Shown: piece after piece, positions 15,570-24,528 of the stretch
Layout of the letters: each line of letters begins with the position of its first letter
How positions within the stretch are numbered: position 1 is the stretch's first letter
Assembly: GCF_050596425.1 (NCBI RefSeq)
Contig: NZ_CP192292.1
Coordinates: 2,418,001-2,482,000, forward strand
Reading direction: 5' to 3'
Length of the DNA stretch: 64,000 bases
Source of the DNA: G963665925 sp050596425
GTDB lineage: Bacteria; Bacillota; Clostridia; Peptostreptococcales; Acidaminobacteraceae
Translations under genes and position numbers: made by a program
Notes under the pieces: model-generated
What the model was told of the DNA's origin: nothing
Databases searched by the model: none
What the model saw: the letters and a program-made list of their open reading frames with translations, nothing else

Positions 15570-16403
15570 ATGAAAAAAATATCAATTCTTATACTTGTAC
15601 TTGCTGTGGCAGCAGGATTTGCAGTGGCATCAATGAACAAAACGGAAACACAAGTGGAAGCAAGTGAATCAAATACTTATGAAGAATCGCAAGATAGTGC
15701 CCAGGAAAGCGCGCCTATAATAGTTGGAATGAGTGGTGGGTATAAGCCATATACTTTTATTGATGAAAACAATGAACTCACGGGATTTGATGTGGACGTT
15801 TGGAAAGAAATTGGAAACCGAATTGACCGCGAGGTCACTTTTCAAACAGCTGATTTCAGCGGATTGTTTGGACTCCTTGATAGCGGTAAAATCACGACAA
15901 TTGCCAACCAGATCACAGTGAATGAAAAACGACTTGAGAAATACGATTTTTCAAAAGCCTATGTGTACTATGGGGCACAACTTGTTGTAAAAGGCGACAA
16001 TGATCAAATCACTGATCTTGAAAGTCTGAAAGGGAAAAAGGTAGGGGTGAGTTTGGGATCGAATTATGAAGAACTCGTTAAGACATTTGATGTAAACGAC
16101 GAAATTGATGTGATCACTTATGAAAGCTATCAAGCTTCCTTACAGGATGTTTCGCTTGGAAGAATTGATGCTGTCTTGAATGACAAGCTGGCAGGCATGC
16201 TGGCCATCAAAGAATCCGGACTTGATCTAAAACTAGGTGGACAACCGGTGGAATTGATGTTCAATGCCTTCCCATTCACAAAGACGGAAGAAAACAAGGA
16301 ACTTCTAAGAGATGTGAATCAAGCTATTATGGATATGCGTGAAGATGGTCGTTTAGAGGAAATATCACTTAAGTGGTTTGACATAGACATTACTGAGGAA
16401 TAG
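15570..16403 (+). CDS. Amino acid ABC transporter substrate-binding protein (probable cystine/cysteine)
   Basis: This 277-residue protein starts at the ATG at 15570 behind GGAGG; an earlier in-frame ATG at 15495 lacks a site and would include the palindrome. It has a signal sequence without a clear lipobox Cys (LVLAVAAGFAVASM), a Glu/Ser linker, and then a family 3 solute-binding fold (IIVGMSGGYKPYTFIDENNELTGFDVDVWKEIG; LKGKKVGVSLGSNYEEL). The fold matches cystine- and polar-amino-acid-binding proteins such as TcyA/FliY. It delivers substrate to the permease and ATPase encoded next. The Cys-codon leader supports cystine or cysteine as substrate, by inference. Confidence 0.85.
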   Translation: MKKISILILVLAVAAGFAVASMNKTETQVEASESNTYEESQDSAQESAPIIVGMSGGYKPYTFIDENNELTGFDVDVWKEIGNRIDREVTFQTADFSGLFGLLDSGKITTIANQITVNEKRLEKYDFSKAYVYYGAQLVVKGDNDQITDLESLKGKKVGVSLGSNYEELVKTFDVNDEIDVITYESYQASLQDVSLGRIDAVLNDKLAGMLAIKESGLDLKLGGQPVELMFNAFPFTKTEENKELLRDVNQAIMDMREDGRLEEISLKWFDIDITEE

Positions 16404-16431
16404 TTGAGAAACAAGTAAAGATAGGTGACTT

Positions 16432-17106
16432 ATGAACGGATTTGACTTAAACTACTTTATCAATATTATACCGGTTATTCTAAAAGCGCTGCCAGTGACA
16501 CTGGCTGTTGGAATAAGTGCCATGCTGTTTGGGTTTATACTGGGCGTGAGCATTAGTCTCATACGAAAAATGAACAATCCAGTGCTTAATCCAATCATAG
16601 AAGTGTATGTGTCCTTTTTTAGGGGGACCCCTCTCATGGTTCAGCTTTTTATATTTTTCTTTGGATTGCCGCAAATTATTCCAGCTCTGGCTAAACTCAG
16701 CGCCTTTCAAGCGGCCATAATTGTCATGACAATTAACGCCAGTGCCTACATTTCTGAAGTCATACGCTCTGCCATTGATTCAGTGGACAAGGGACAAATG
16801 GAAGCTGCTCTTTCTGTAGGGATGTCAAGATCAAAAGCTATGGAAAGAATCGTTCTTCCTCAGGCTTTTAAAGTTGCAGTGCCGCCCCTGGGCAATACAT
16901 TTATCAGTTTATTGCAAGGGACAGCCATCACATTTATGCTTGGCTTACAAGATATAATGGGACTTTCAAAAATGAAGGCCGCAGCGTCCTACAGATTTCT
17001 TGAATCATTTTTAGCTGTTGGACTTATATACTGGGCCTTGACCCTAATAGCAACCCAAGTGAATAAGAAATTGGAATGGAATCTTAGCAAGGGAGGTGCC
17101 CTATAA
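16432..17106 (+). CDS. Amino acid ABC transporter permease
   Basis: This 224-residue HisM/GlnP-type permease has about five transmembrane helices. The EAA loop that contacts the ATPase reads EAALSVGMSRSKAMERIVLPQAFKVAVPP in pattern (about residues 125-150), and the family motif YVSFFRGTPLMVQ is at about residue 50. It lies 28 bp after the binding protein and overlaps the ATPase start by one base. It forms the membrane channel of the probable cystine importer. Confidence 0.93.
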   Translation: MNGFDLNYFINIIPVILKALPVTLAVGISAMLFGFILGVSISLIRKMNNPVLNPIIEVYVSFFRGTPLMVQLFIFFFGLPQIIPALAKLSAFQAAIIVMTINASAYISEVIRSAIDSVDKGQMEAALSVGMSRSKAMERIVLPQAFKVAVPPLGNTFISLLQGTAITFMLGLQDIMGLSKMKAAASYRFLESFLAVGLIYWALTLIATQVNKKLEWNLSKGGAL

Positions 17107-17837
17107 TGTTAAAAATTGAAGGCTTGAAAAAGGCATTTGGTCAGACCGAAGTGCTCAGAGGTATTGATTTGACGGTCGAAAAGGGCGAGATTGTGACGAT
17201 TATTGGGCCGTCGGGTTCTGGTAAATCAACCTTGCTTAGAACAATTAATTTTTTAGAAGAAGCTGATGCTGGTCACATGACTCTGGGGCAAATACAAACA
17301 CCTATGCACAAGGCCCATGAAAAAACTAAAATTGAAGTGAGAAAGACAGCGGCAATGGTTTTTCAAAATTATAGTCTTTTTAGGAATAAAACAGCTCTTG
17401 AAAACGTATCAGAAGGCTTGATTGTGAGTCTTGGACTCAAGAAGAAAGAAGCAGAAAGTATTGCTAAAGATCAGCTTCAAAAGGTTGGTCTAGCAGGTTT
17501 TGAGAATAGTATGCCTTCACAGCTTTCAGGGGGGCAACAACAGCGTGTGGGCATCGCTCGAGCCATGGCACTAAAACCTGAGGTCATCCTTTTTGATGAA
17601 CCAACTTCGGCCCTTGACCCTGAACTTGTTGGTGAAGTCCTAGGCGTTATAAAGGCATTAACAGATGAAGACATAACCATGATCATAGTGACTCATGAAA
17701 TGGAGTTTGCGAAAGAAATTTCAGACAAGGTGGTCTTTATGGATCAGGGACACATTGTAAAATCTGGATCACCACAGGCTATATTCTCGCAAAATGATAA
17801 CGTGCGTTTAAAGTCATTCCTACGTAGAATTTCATAG
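17106..17837 (+). CDS. Amino acid ABC transporter ATP-binding protein
   Basis: This 243-residue GlnQ/TcyC-type ATPase has Walker A GPSGSGKST (residue 36 on), a Q-loop (MVFQNYSLF), the signature LSGGQQQRVGIARAMA, Walker B VILFDEPTSALDP and a switch His (IIVTHEM). It energises uptake by the preceding permease and binding protein. Translation is coupled to the permease through a one-base stop/start overlap. Confidence 0.95.
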   Translation: MLKIEGLKKAFGQTEVLRGIDLTVEKGEIVTIIGPSGSGKSTLLRTINFLEEADAGHMTLGQIQTPMHKAHEKTKIEVRKTAAMVFQNYSLFRNKTALENVSEGLIVSLGLKKKEAESIAKDQLQKVGLAGFENSMPSQLSGGQQQRVGIARAMALKPEVILFDEPTSALDPELVGEVLGVIKALTDEDITMIIVTHEMEFAKEISDKVVFMDQGHIVKSGSPQAIFSQNDNVRLKSFLRRIS

Positions 17838-17866
17838 ACTGACAGTAGAAGTTTTTCGTTCTAATA

Positions 17867-17913
17867 AAAATCCGTTTTACCATGATATTCATTATCTTGG
17901 TAAGCGGATTTTC
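17867..17913 (+). terminator. Rho-independent terminator
   Basis: AATCCGTTTTACCA pairs with TGGTAAGCGGATT and is flanked by A-rich and T-rich runs, ending the importer operon. Confidence 0.85.
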
Positions 17914-18032
17914 TATGTTACTAAGACTTATAATGAAAAAAATGGCACGAATCCAATATTATAATGAGCAATTTGTATCGAAAGGATTGGGTATATATAG
18001 GGTAAACAAGACAGCGGACAAAGGAGTTTATT

Positions 18033-20054
18033 GTGAATTACCCAAGTAAGCTACGCACTCATGTCACTGGTATAGTGGTTCTAAGTTTTCTCGTTCTTAG
18101 TTTTATACTTTCATTCATTAATCTATACAGCACATACATGCTTTTGCAAGAAGAGTCACAGCAAAGGCTTATTAACATGGCCAAATATCAGGCAGCCAAG
18201 TTGGATACAGATGTTATAAAACGAAAAACCGTATCAGAAAGTCTTAAAATTCAAGTCACATCTCAATTTGACTATGACAGGGCCATTAGTGATGAAGCTT
18301 ACTGGGATGAATTTCTAAATGACATTGAGCCATTTATATATAATACAGCACTGAAGTACGATATGGCATATATTTATTTAAATCCCTTCCTACATGAAAA
18401 GGCAAGAGATGTGTGGTACTGGGACAGGGATCGGGACGGAATCCCTGAACGTCAACCAAGGGCAAAATATGATCTATTCTTAGATGAGACAAATATGGAG
18501 TGGTTTTTTGTGCCGATGAAAGAGAGGATTCCTAACTGGACAGATCCTTATCCATCGATCATTCTTGAAGAAGACATTAAATGGATATCCTACACCATAC
18601 CAATATACATGAACGATCTTTTTATTGGGGTGGTTGGGAGCGATTTATTCTTCAACCGATTCGAAGAAGAGTTTAGAGAAATTGAGGTCTATAACACAGG
18701 CTATGCTGTTCTTATTAATGAAAAGGGTGACTTCATTGTTCATCCCGAAATAGAAGAAAGTATGAACTTAAAAGAGGTGGCAGGGGGAAAATACGCGTGG
18801 ATGCTCGACGAAATTGAAAACAATACATCTGGAACTTTCGAGTATACCTGGCTTAATGGTGAGGAAAAAATTCTGGCATTTAACCATGTCTCTAACGGCT
18901 GGGCTGTTGGAATAACTGCAGAAAAATCTGAAATTTATGGTTCTTTAATCAAAGGAATAAATATACTGGTCGTAGCCATTGGGATTGGTGTGACGGTCAC
19001 AGCCATTATTATATTCACAATGTTGGGTCAGCGAATGGAAATGCTTGAAGGTGTCACAAGAACCATTTCAGATATTGGAGATGGAAACTATGACATAGAA
19101 ATCTCAGAGGATTATCTAAATGACAAGAGCGAGGTGGGGCAACTGGCCAGTGCAGTCAAAGTTATGAAAAACAAGCAGCGCCAGGCTATGCAGGAAATTA
19201 AGCATTATAGTCAGAATTTAAGAAGCCTCGTTGAGGAGAGAACCATTGAGTTAGAAGAAACAAATCAAGAACTGGAAACCTCTTTAGACAACCTTAAAAA
19301 CACCCAGAATCAGTTGGTTGAGTCTCAAAAAAAAGAAGCGATCAGTCGGTTGATTGTAGAAATTGCCCATAGAATGAACACCCCTCTTGGCAATGTATCC
19401 ATGTCCGTATCCTATTTGGAACATGTTTTAGAAAAATTAAGGTGTGGGGGAAAGGACTGTCTTGATGATAAGTTGTCGGATGTTCTTGATGAATCCATGG
19501 GGGTTATAGGCAAGGGTATAGATGAACTGAGTGAAATTGTTAGAGGATTACAGCTTCTCAATATGAAAATAGAAAAGAAATCGGTCGAATCTGTCCAGGT
19601 GAAGGATATAATTTCTCTGGGTCTATCTGATTTCAATGCCCTTTACCCACCTGACAAACACTTACATGTGGAATTTATAGATCGAGATAATTTGGTTTTT
19701 GACACATCACCTGTTCATCTTATGGAAGCCTTTCATTACCTATTTAAGTATTCCGTTGAGTTTAGTATAGAAGAAAAGAGTTTTAAAAGTGCCCGGATCA
19801 CAATAAATGTAGAGGGGAACAGTGTCATCATCAAATACGAGGATAACTCATCTTTAGAATATGAGACCATAGGCAAACGCGCCTTCGAACCCTTTGCGCT
19901 GAGTGCCTTTAACAAAGGAGCAAGTGGCATTGAACTTATGATGGCCTATAATATCGTATCTATTGGATTAAGAGGTGACTTGGAATGTTTAGAACGTGAA
20001 GATGGCAAGCCGTATTTTCTTATAAGAGTGCCTCTAAACAAACATACAAATTAA
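18033..20054 (+). CDS. Cache-domain sensor histidine kinase-like protein
   Basis: The protein has 673 residues: TM1 (about 10-33), a double-Cache extracellular sensor (35-300), TM2 (about 308-332), HAMP (335-390), a coiled coil (390-440), and an H-box EIAHRMNTPLGNVSMSV with His at about residue 448. The ATPase domain is divergent: the N-box position reads MEAFHYLFKYSVEF without the usual Asn, and the G-boxes are weak (GASGIELMMAY). Kinase activity is therefore uncertain. No response regulator is adjacent. It starts at GTG behind AAAGGAG. Confidence 0.8.
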   Translation: MNYPSKLRTHVTGIVVLSFLVLSFILSFINLYSTYMLLQEESQQRLINMAKYQAAKLDTDVIKRKTVSESLKIQVTSQFDYDRAISDEAYWDEFLNDIEPFIYNTALKYDMAYIYLNPFLHEKARDVWYWDRDRDGIPERQPRAKYDLFLDETNMEWFFVPMKERIPNWTDPYPSIILEEDIKWISYTIPIYMNDLFIGVVGSDLFFNRFEEEFREIEVYNTGYAVLINEKGDFIVHPEIEESMNLKEVAGGKYAWMLDEIENNTSGTFEYTWLNGEEKILAFNHVSNGWAVGITAEKSEIYGSLIKGINILVVAIGIGVTVTAIIIFTMLGQRMEMLEGVTRTISDIGDGNYDIEISEDYLNDKSEVGQLASAVKVMKNKQRQAMQEIKHYSQNLRSLVEERTIELEETNQELETSLDNLKNTQNQLVESQKKEAISRLIVEIAHRMNTPLGNVSMSVSYLEHVLEKLRCGGKDCLDDKLSDVLDESMGVIGKGIDELSEIVRGLQLLNMKIEKKSVESVQVKDIISLGLSDFNALYPPDKHLHVEFIDRDNLVFDTSPVHLMEAFHYLFKYSVEFSIEEKSFKSARITINVEGNSVIIKYEDNSSLEYETIGKRAFEPFALSAFNKGASGIELMMAYNIVSIGLRGDLECLEREDGKPYFLIRVPLNKHTN

Positions 20055-20152
20055 AAGCTCTAAAACTCTTAGCCCAGATATGTGCCTTCATACGCCTTGT
20101 GTTCTGAATTTATATGAAGATGTATAGCCTACAATGCTATGCGCGAGAAAAG

Positions 20153-20185
20153 AAACCCTTTGTGGCCCGATTATGCAAAGGGTTT
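20153..20185 (+). terminator. Rho-independent terminator
   Basis: AAACCCTTTG pairs perfectly with CAAAGGGTTT, followed by ATTTGT. Confidence 0.8.
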
Positions 20186-20268
20186 ATTTGTGCTTATTGA
20201 CGGATACATTTCAATGATTAAAGTTTGATTAACATTGGGGGATGATGTGGTCTCAACTGTTAATTAAT

Positions 20269-20277
20269 GTTATAATG
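20269..20277 (+). promoter_or_regulatory. Extended -10 promoter of the PspA cluster
   Basis: TGTTATAAT fits the extended -10 consensus TGnTATAAT. No good -35 is visible. It lies about 54 bp before the pspA start. Confidence 0.6.
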
Positions 20278-20330
20278 CTTAGGTATTACAAAATATGTAT
20301 TATAACTAGAATTTAGGAGGACAAGTTACT

Positions 20331-21005
20331 ATGGGTATCTTTGATCGTATAAGCACAGTATTTAAATCAAATGTGAATGACTTAATATCTAAAGCTGAAG
20401 ATCCAGAAAAAATGATTAATCAGATGTTGATAGATATGACAGAACAGTATAATGAAGCAAAATCTGAAGTGGCTCAAGCCATTGCAGAGGAAAAGAAACT
20501 TCAAAAAGCTATGGAAGCTGAAGAAGCGCAAGTGGAAAATTGGTCTAAAAAAGCAGAGCTTGCTGTTTCAAAAGGGGACGATCAACTGGCACTTGAAGCT
20601 TTGGGTCGCAAAAAAGAACATGGTGATCTAGCGACACAGTATAGAAGCCAATATGAGTCTCAAAAATCATCAAGCGATGCACTGAAAAAGAGTTTGAAAG
20701 AACTGGGCAATAAAATTGAAGAAGCCAAAAGACAAAAGGGAATTCTGGTGGCTCGAGCGAAAAGAGCCGAGGCTCAAGAGTCAATCCAAAACACAATGTC
20801 TAGCATGAACAATAAAAGCGCATTTGATACTTTTGATAGAATGTCACAAAAGGTTGATGACATGGAGGCGAATGCAGCAGCCCAAGTTGAACTCAATGAA
20901 GCCCTTAATGGCGATGATTTAGAAAAAAAGTTTGATGCTCTGGAATCTAGTGACGATAGTATGTTGGATGAACTTGAAGCATTAAAACAAAAAATGAATA
21001 AATAA
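20331..21005 (+). CDS. pspA: PspA/IM30-family envelope stress protein
   Basis: This 224-residue protein is almost entirely coiled coil and begins MGIFDRISTVFKSNVNDLISKAEDPEKMI, the hallmark N-terminus of PspA/Vipp1. The amphipathic N-terminal helix binds stressed membranes, and the protein assembles ESCRT-III-like scaffolds. It heads a cluster with DUF4178, DUF350, lipoprotein, spermidine-synthase-like and ion-channel genes, a known neighbourhood of PspA homologues. It starts behind AGGAGG. Confidence 0.93.
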   Translation: MGIFDRISTVFKSNVNDLISKAEDPEKMINQMLIDMTEQYNEAKSEVAQAIAEEKKLQKAMEAEEAQVENWSKKAELAVSKGDDQLALEALGRKKEHGDLATQYRSQYESQKSSSDALKKSLKELGNKIEEAKRQKGILVARAKRAEAQESIQNTMSSMNNKSAFDTFDRMSQKVDDMEANAAAQVELNEALNGDDLEKKFDALESSDDSMLDELEALKQKMNK

Positions 21006-21017
21006 TGGAGGTTTTAA

Positions 21018-21548
21018 ATGGGAATCTTCAATAGATTAAAAAATTTAGCCAAAGCCAATAGCACAAAGGATGATCATGATCCTTATGAAAGAACTTTGAT
21101 GACTATTCAGGTTGGGGACATTGTTAGCATAGACCATGAAGACTATGAAGTTGAAGGAAAGCTTGTGTTCAATGATGATGGTTGGAAGTGGAATGAGTAT
21201 AAACTTAAATATGGACGCTCCACCTACTGGCTAAGTGTGGAAGAGGATGACGACATTGAAATCGCCCTTTATAAAGAAATTACGCCCTTCACCACAGAGC
21301 CATTTAAAACCACAGAGTACGAAGGTGTAAAATATCATTTGCAAGAAGGCAGTGATGCAATTGTTTATGATGTGGATGGCAAGATTAATTTAAAAAAAGG
21401 CATGCCGGTTGACTACTTTGAGTATTCTGATTTAAAAGAAGAAAAGTACTTAACGGTGGAAATATGGGATGGAGAAGTGGAAATGAGCACAGGTGTTCCA
21501 CTGGAAGATTTTCAAATAGAAATCTATCCTGGTCAAAAGTCAGTATAG
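21018..21548 (+). CDS. DUF4178 protein
   Basis: This 176-residue acidic soluble protein follows pspA by 12 bp behind GGAGG. The pattern VGDIVSIDHEDYEVEGKLVF...WNEYKL...YWLSVEEDD fits DUF4178, a beta-rich domain repeatedly found beside PspA and DUF350 genes. Its biochemical role is unknown. The shared operon suggests a part in membrane-stress response. Confidence 0.8.
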   Translation: MGIFNRLKNLAKANSTKDDHDPYERTLMTIQVGDIVSIDHEDYEVEGKLVFNDDGWKWNEYKLKYGRSTYWLSVEEDDDIEIALYKEITPFTTEPFKTTEYEGVKYHLQEGSDAIVYDVDGKINLKKGMPVDYFEYSDLKEEKYLTVEIWDGEVEMSTGVPLEDFQIEIYPGQKSV

Positions 21549-21557
21549 GAGGACAAC

Positions 21558-21752
21558 ATGGAAGGTATTATTTCATCACTTACATATTACGCACTTGGCC
21601 TCGTGCTTTGTGCGGCAGGTTACAAGCTCTTTGATGTATTTACACCATTTGATCTTAATAAGGAAATAGATAATCACAATGTAGCGGCTGGTATGTCTGT
21701 GGCAGGCATCTTTATTGCAATTTCAATTGTGATCAGCGCTGCAATCATATAA
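21558..21752 (+). CDS. DUF350 small membrane protein
   Basis: This 64-residue protein has two hydrophobic helices (residues 5-25 and 44-63) joined by FDVFTPFDLNKEIDNHNVAAG, the DUF350 signature. AGGAGG lies before the ATG. It is paralogous to the gene at 22525-22734. DUF350 proteins accompany PspA and spermidine-synthase-like genes in many genomes; the molecular role is unknown. Confidence 0.85.
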   Translation: MEGIISSLTYYALGLVLCAAGYKLFDVFTPFDLNKEIDNHNVAAGMSVAGIFIAISIVISAAII

Positions 21753-21767
21753 TTGGTTGGTGTTGTT

Positions 21768-22517
21768 ATGAATAAAAAATTAATGGCAGCTCTCATTGCT
21801 ATGACCCTACTAACAGCTTGTGGGGGACAGCGTGTGGAGGAAAGTTACATAGAAAATGTGCCAACTGATACGGTTTATGATGAGGGGTCTCAAGTTTCTG
21901 ACCTTGATGTGCTTGAACGTTCGGATTTAAAGAGTCTCGAGGTGGGAGATATTTTAACCCCAGTGACACATATAACAGGCAATGTGGATTCCAGCGAAAA
22001 GGCTGAAGTCATGGAGTCAAGTCTGAGTGTTGGGGACACAGCCCTTGTGTATATCAATAGTGAAAAACCGGAGAGTTATACTGATTTATTAAATGAAGAA
22101 GCTATTACACTTTATTATGATGATCAGGTTATCTTAATCTATAAAGGTGAAGAAGAAAAGACCTACGTACAAAAATCATCTAGAAAATATGTGCATAGAC
22201 ATGGGTTTTCATCAGTATATAGACCTTATAGAACGGGCATCTTTTGGTATTCAAGTAGGCAGTATGAAAAGAAATATTACAAAAGAGACAACGAGCGCTA
22301 TGGCAGTGGCGGTTACGAGATTAAGGCCACAGATCCAAAGCCTGCGTCTAAAACAGATAAGAATAAAATTTCGACAGGTCAGAATGATTCATCGAAAGTG
22401 AAAACAAATTCTGATTGGAACAATTTAAAAACCAATGGTTCAAGCGGGAATTCAGTAAAAACAGGCAGTACGGGCACACGAACATCTATTGGTGGCGGTA
22501 CTAGTTTTGGAAAGTAG
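21768..22517 (+). CDS. Lipoprotein of the PspA cluster (DUF4247-like)
   Basis: The protein has 249 residues from the ATG at 21768; a TTG at 21753 is also possible. The lipobox LLTACGG (Cys about residue 18) predicts a membrane-anchored extracytoplasmic protein. An N-terminal globular part (20-150) is followed by a Tyr/Arg-rich stretch and a disordered Ser/Gly/Lys/Thr tail ending GGGTSFGK. Position and tail resemble DUF4247 lipoproteins found beside DUF350 and spermidine-synthase-like genes; I hold that family name loosely. Confidence 0.65.
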   Translation: MNKKLMAALIAMTLLTACGGQRVEESYIENVPTDTVYDEGSQVSDLDVLERSDLKSLEVGDILTPVTHITGNVDSSEKAEVMESSLSVGDTALVYINSEKPESYTDLLNEEAITLYYDDQVILIYKGEEEKTYVQKSSRKYVHRHGFSSVYRPYRTGIFWYSSRQYEKKYYKRDNERYGSGGYEIKATDPKPASKTDKNKISTGQNDSSKVKTNSDWNNLKTNGSSGNSVKTGSTGTRTSIGGGTSFGK

Positions 22518-22524
22518 GTATATA

Positions 22525-22734
22525 ATGGAAAGTTTACTAGCGAATCCAATTGCATCAACTATATTTTATGCGGCGTTTTCCTTAGTTCTCATGTTAATAG
22601 GCTATAAGTTTTTTGACTTGATCACACCATATAATTTTGCAGAGGAAATCAAAGAGAAGAATCCTGCCATTGGGGCTGTGATTGCAGGTATTTTCATTTC
22701 AACTGCAATTATTATTCGAGCGGCTATTATATAG
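22525..22734 (+). CDS. DUF350 small membrane protein, second copy
   Basis: The protein has 69 residues from the ATG at 22525, 7 bp after the lipoprotein stop. It has two membrane helices separated by KFFDLITPYNFAEEIKEKNPA, clearly related to the DUF350 protein at 21558-21752. Two DUF350 genes flanking a lipoprotein gene suggest a heteromeric membrane complex, by inference. Confidence 0.8.
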   Translation: MESLLANPIASTIFYAAFSLVLMLIGYKFFDLITPYNFAEEIKEKNPAIGAVIAGIFISTAIIIRAAII

Positions 22735-22839
22735 TCACAAGCCGTTTATGGCATAAAAGAACTGATATAAAATTCAGTGTGAGCAGGGTGCGTTATAAAA
22801 CCCAATTGCACATAAAATATTATCAAAATGCATAAGCAC

Positions 22840-22943
22840 AAGACTGTAGATTTCTTAAAACTCATTGAGGTGGTCATGCCCCTCGGTCAATTTATTGACT
22901 GGGGAGAAGGTCCGTTTGAATTCAAGAGCTAGGCTACAGTCTT
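22840..22943 (+). ncRNA. Candidate structured leader RNA before the spermidine-synthase-like gene
   Basis: AAGACTGTAG (22840-22849) and CTACAGTCTT (22934-22943) form a perfect 10-bp closing stem around 84 nt. Inside are alternative GC-rich helices: GAGG...CCTC near 22867-22884, and CCCC(TC)GGTCAA-TTTA-TTGACTGGGG at about 22879-22904. The multi-stem layout in a 5' leader looks like a cis-regulatory RNA. It matches no riboswitch class I know. TTTTG after the right arm could give weak termination. Confidence 0.5.
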
Positions 22944-22983
22944 TTGTCATGTATTCATAATGACTAAATTGACGGGAGGAAAT

Positions 22984-24516
22984 ATGGAAGAGCTACAAGA
23001 AAAAAGACAACTCTCGGCGACGCCATTATTGTTAGCGGTAGGTATTATAGCCATTTGTGGGATTATATATGAGCTCATAATCGGTGCGATTAGTTCCTAC
23101 CTGCTAGGCAACAGTGTTAAGCAGTACTCAATCACAATAGGGTTATTTATGAGTGCTATGGGAGTGGGGTCATATTTGACAAGGTATATAAAAAAGGATT
23201 TATTTGATACCTTCATACTTGTTGAACTCACAATTGGCCTTGCCGGTGGACTATCAGCCATTCTTCTTTTCACTGCGTATGGCTATACGGATTTTTACCA
23301 CCTGGTCATGTACATAACTATAATACTTATAGGGGTATTGGTCGGGATAGAAATTCCACTCCTAACAAGAATTATTGAAGGAAATGAGAACAATTTGAGA
23401 ATGACAATTGCCAATGTGCTCAGCGTGGACTATATTGGCGCCTTATTTGGGTCACTGGCCTTTCCGCTTATTTTACTGCCCAACCTTGGAGAGATCAGAA
23501 CATCATTTTTTGTTGGCATGCTCAATATTCTAGTGGCACTTCTCATACTAATGTATTATAAGGATTATATTAAAAGAAATAAGACCCTAATGGCACTAGC
23601 ATCTGTCATGCTTGTGGTCGTGCTGTCTGGAGTTATCGTTGGAGATCAGATCGGCCTTAAAATTGAGGATCGGCTTTATAGAGATAAGATCATTTATAAT
23701 GAACAGACCAAATATCAAAAAATGATTTTAACACAGCATAAAGATGATATAAGACTTTATCTCGATGGCAACATTCAGTTTTCTTCTCTTGATGAACACA
23801 GGTATCACGAAGCCCTTGTTCATCCGGCCATGGAACTGTCTGACCAAAGAGAAAAAATACTAATCCTAGGGGGCGGGGATGGTCTTGCTGCCCGTGAACT
23901 CTTAAAATATGATGATGTGGAAGAGATCACAATTGTGGATCTTGATCCAGGCGTTACAGAACTTGCCAGAACCAATAACCTTATTGTTGGTCTGAATAAA
24001 GACTCGCTCAACAATGAAAAAGTCAAAGTGATCAATGGTGACGCCTTTCAGTTTTTAGAGTCGGCAAATACCTTGTATAATGTCATCATTGTAGACTTGC
24101 CAGACCCGAATAATGAAAGCCTAAACAAGCTGTATACAAATGTTTTTTACCGCTTAATAGGCAACAAGCTAGATAGTGGCGGCGTCTTTGTTGTTCAGTC
24201 AACCAGTCCATATTATGCCAAAGAGGCCTACTGGAGTATAAGAAAGACAGTGGCTTCAGAAGGTTTTTTTACAGATGGGTATCATGTCAATATACCGTCT
24301 TTTGGAGATTGGGGATTTACCCTGGCGTCGAATAGCCCTCTTGGTGAAAAGACATTTGACTTCGAGGTACCGCTTAAATTTCTAAATGAAAAAACGGCTT
24401 TGTCCATGTTCAATTTCGCAGAGGATGAAGTATTGGATCTGGATCAGGTGGAAATCAACAGTTTGACCCACCCGGTTCTGATAAGATACTATGAGGCAGC
24501 ATGGCAAAATATGTAG
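22984..24516 (+). CDS. Membrane-anchored spermidine-synthase-like aminopropyltransferase
   Basis: The protein has 510 residues from the ATG at 22984 behind GGGAGG. Residues 15-215 hold about seven transmembrane helices. Residues 230-500 form a Rossmann methyltransferase-like domain with spermidine synthase motifs (LYLDGNIQFSSLDEHRYHEALVHPAM; ILILGGGDGLAAREL; DLPDPNN; VQSTSPYYAKEAYW). The fusion is known beside PspA, DUF350 and DUF4247 genes. Whether it makes polyamines or modifies another substrate is not settled. Its stop lies within the ribosome binding region of the channel gene. Confidence 0.87.
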   Translation: MEELQEKRQLSATPLLLAVGIIAICGIIYELIIGAISSYLLGNSVKQYSITIGLFMSAMGVGSYLTRYIKKDLFDTFILVELTIGLAGGLSAILLFTAYGYTDFYHLVMYITIILIGVLVGIEIPLLTRIIEGNENNLRMTIANVLSVDYIGALFGSLAFPLILLPNLGEIRTSFFVGMLNILVALLILMYYKDYIKRNKTLMALASVMLVVVLSGVIVGDQIGLKIEDRLYRDKIIYNEQTKYQKMILTQHKDDIRLYLDGNIQFSSLDEHRYHEALVHPAMELSDQREKILILGGGDGLAARELLKYDDVEEITIVDLDPGVTELARTNNLIVGLNKDSLNNEKVKVINGDAFQFLESANTLYNVIIVDLPDPNNESLNKLYTNVFYRLIGNKLDSGGVFVVQSTSPYYAKEAYWSIRKTVASEGFFTDGYHVNIPSFGDWGFTLASNSPLGEKTFDFEVPLKFLNEKTALSMFNFAEDEVLDLDQVEINSLTHPVLIRYYEAAWQNM

Positions 24517-24528
24517 GAGGGGATATGT

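Noticed and set aside
22840..22943. SRP RNA, 6S RNA or a known riboswitch
   Set aside because: Conserved loops of these families (for example GGAA tetraloop region, TPP, SAM, FMN or c-di-GMP cores) were not found.
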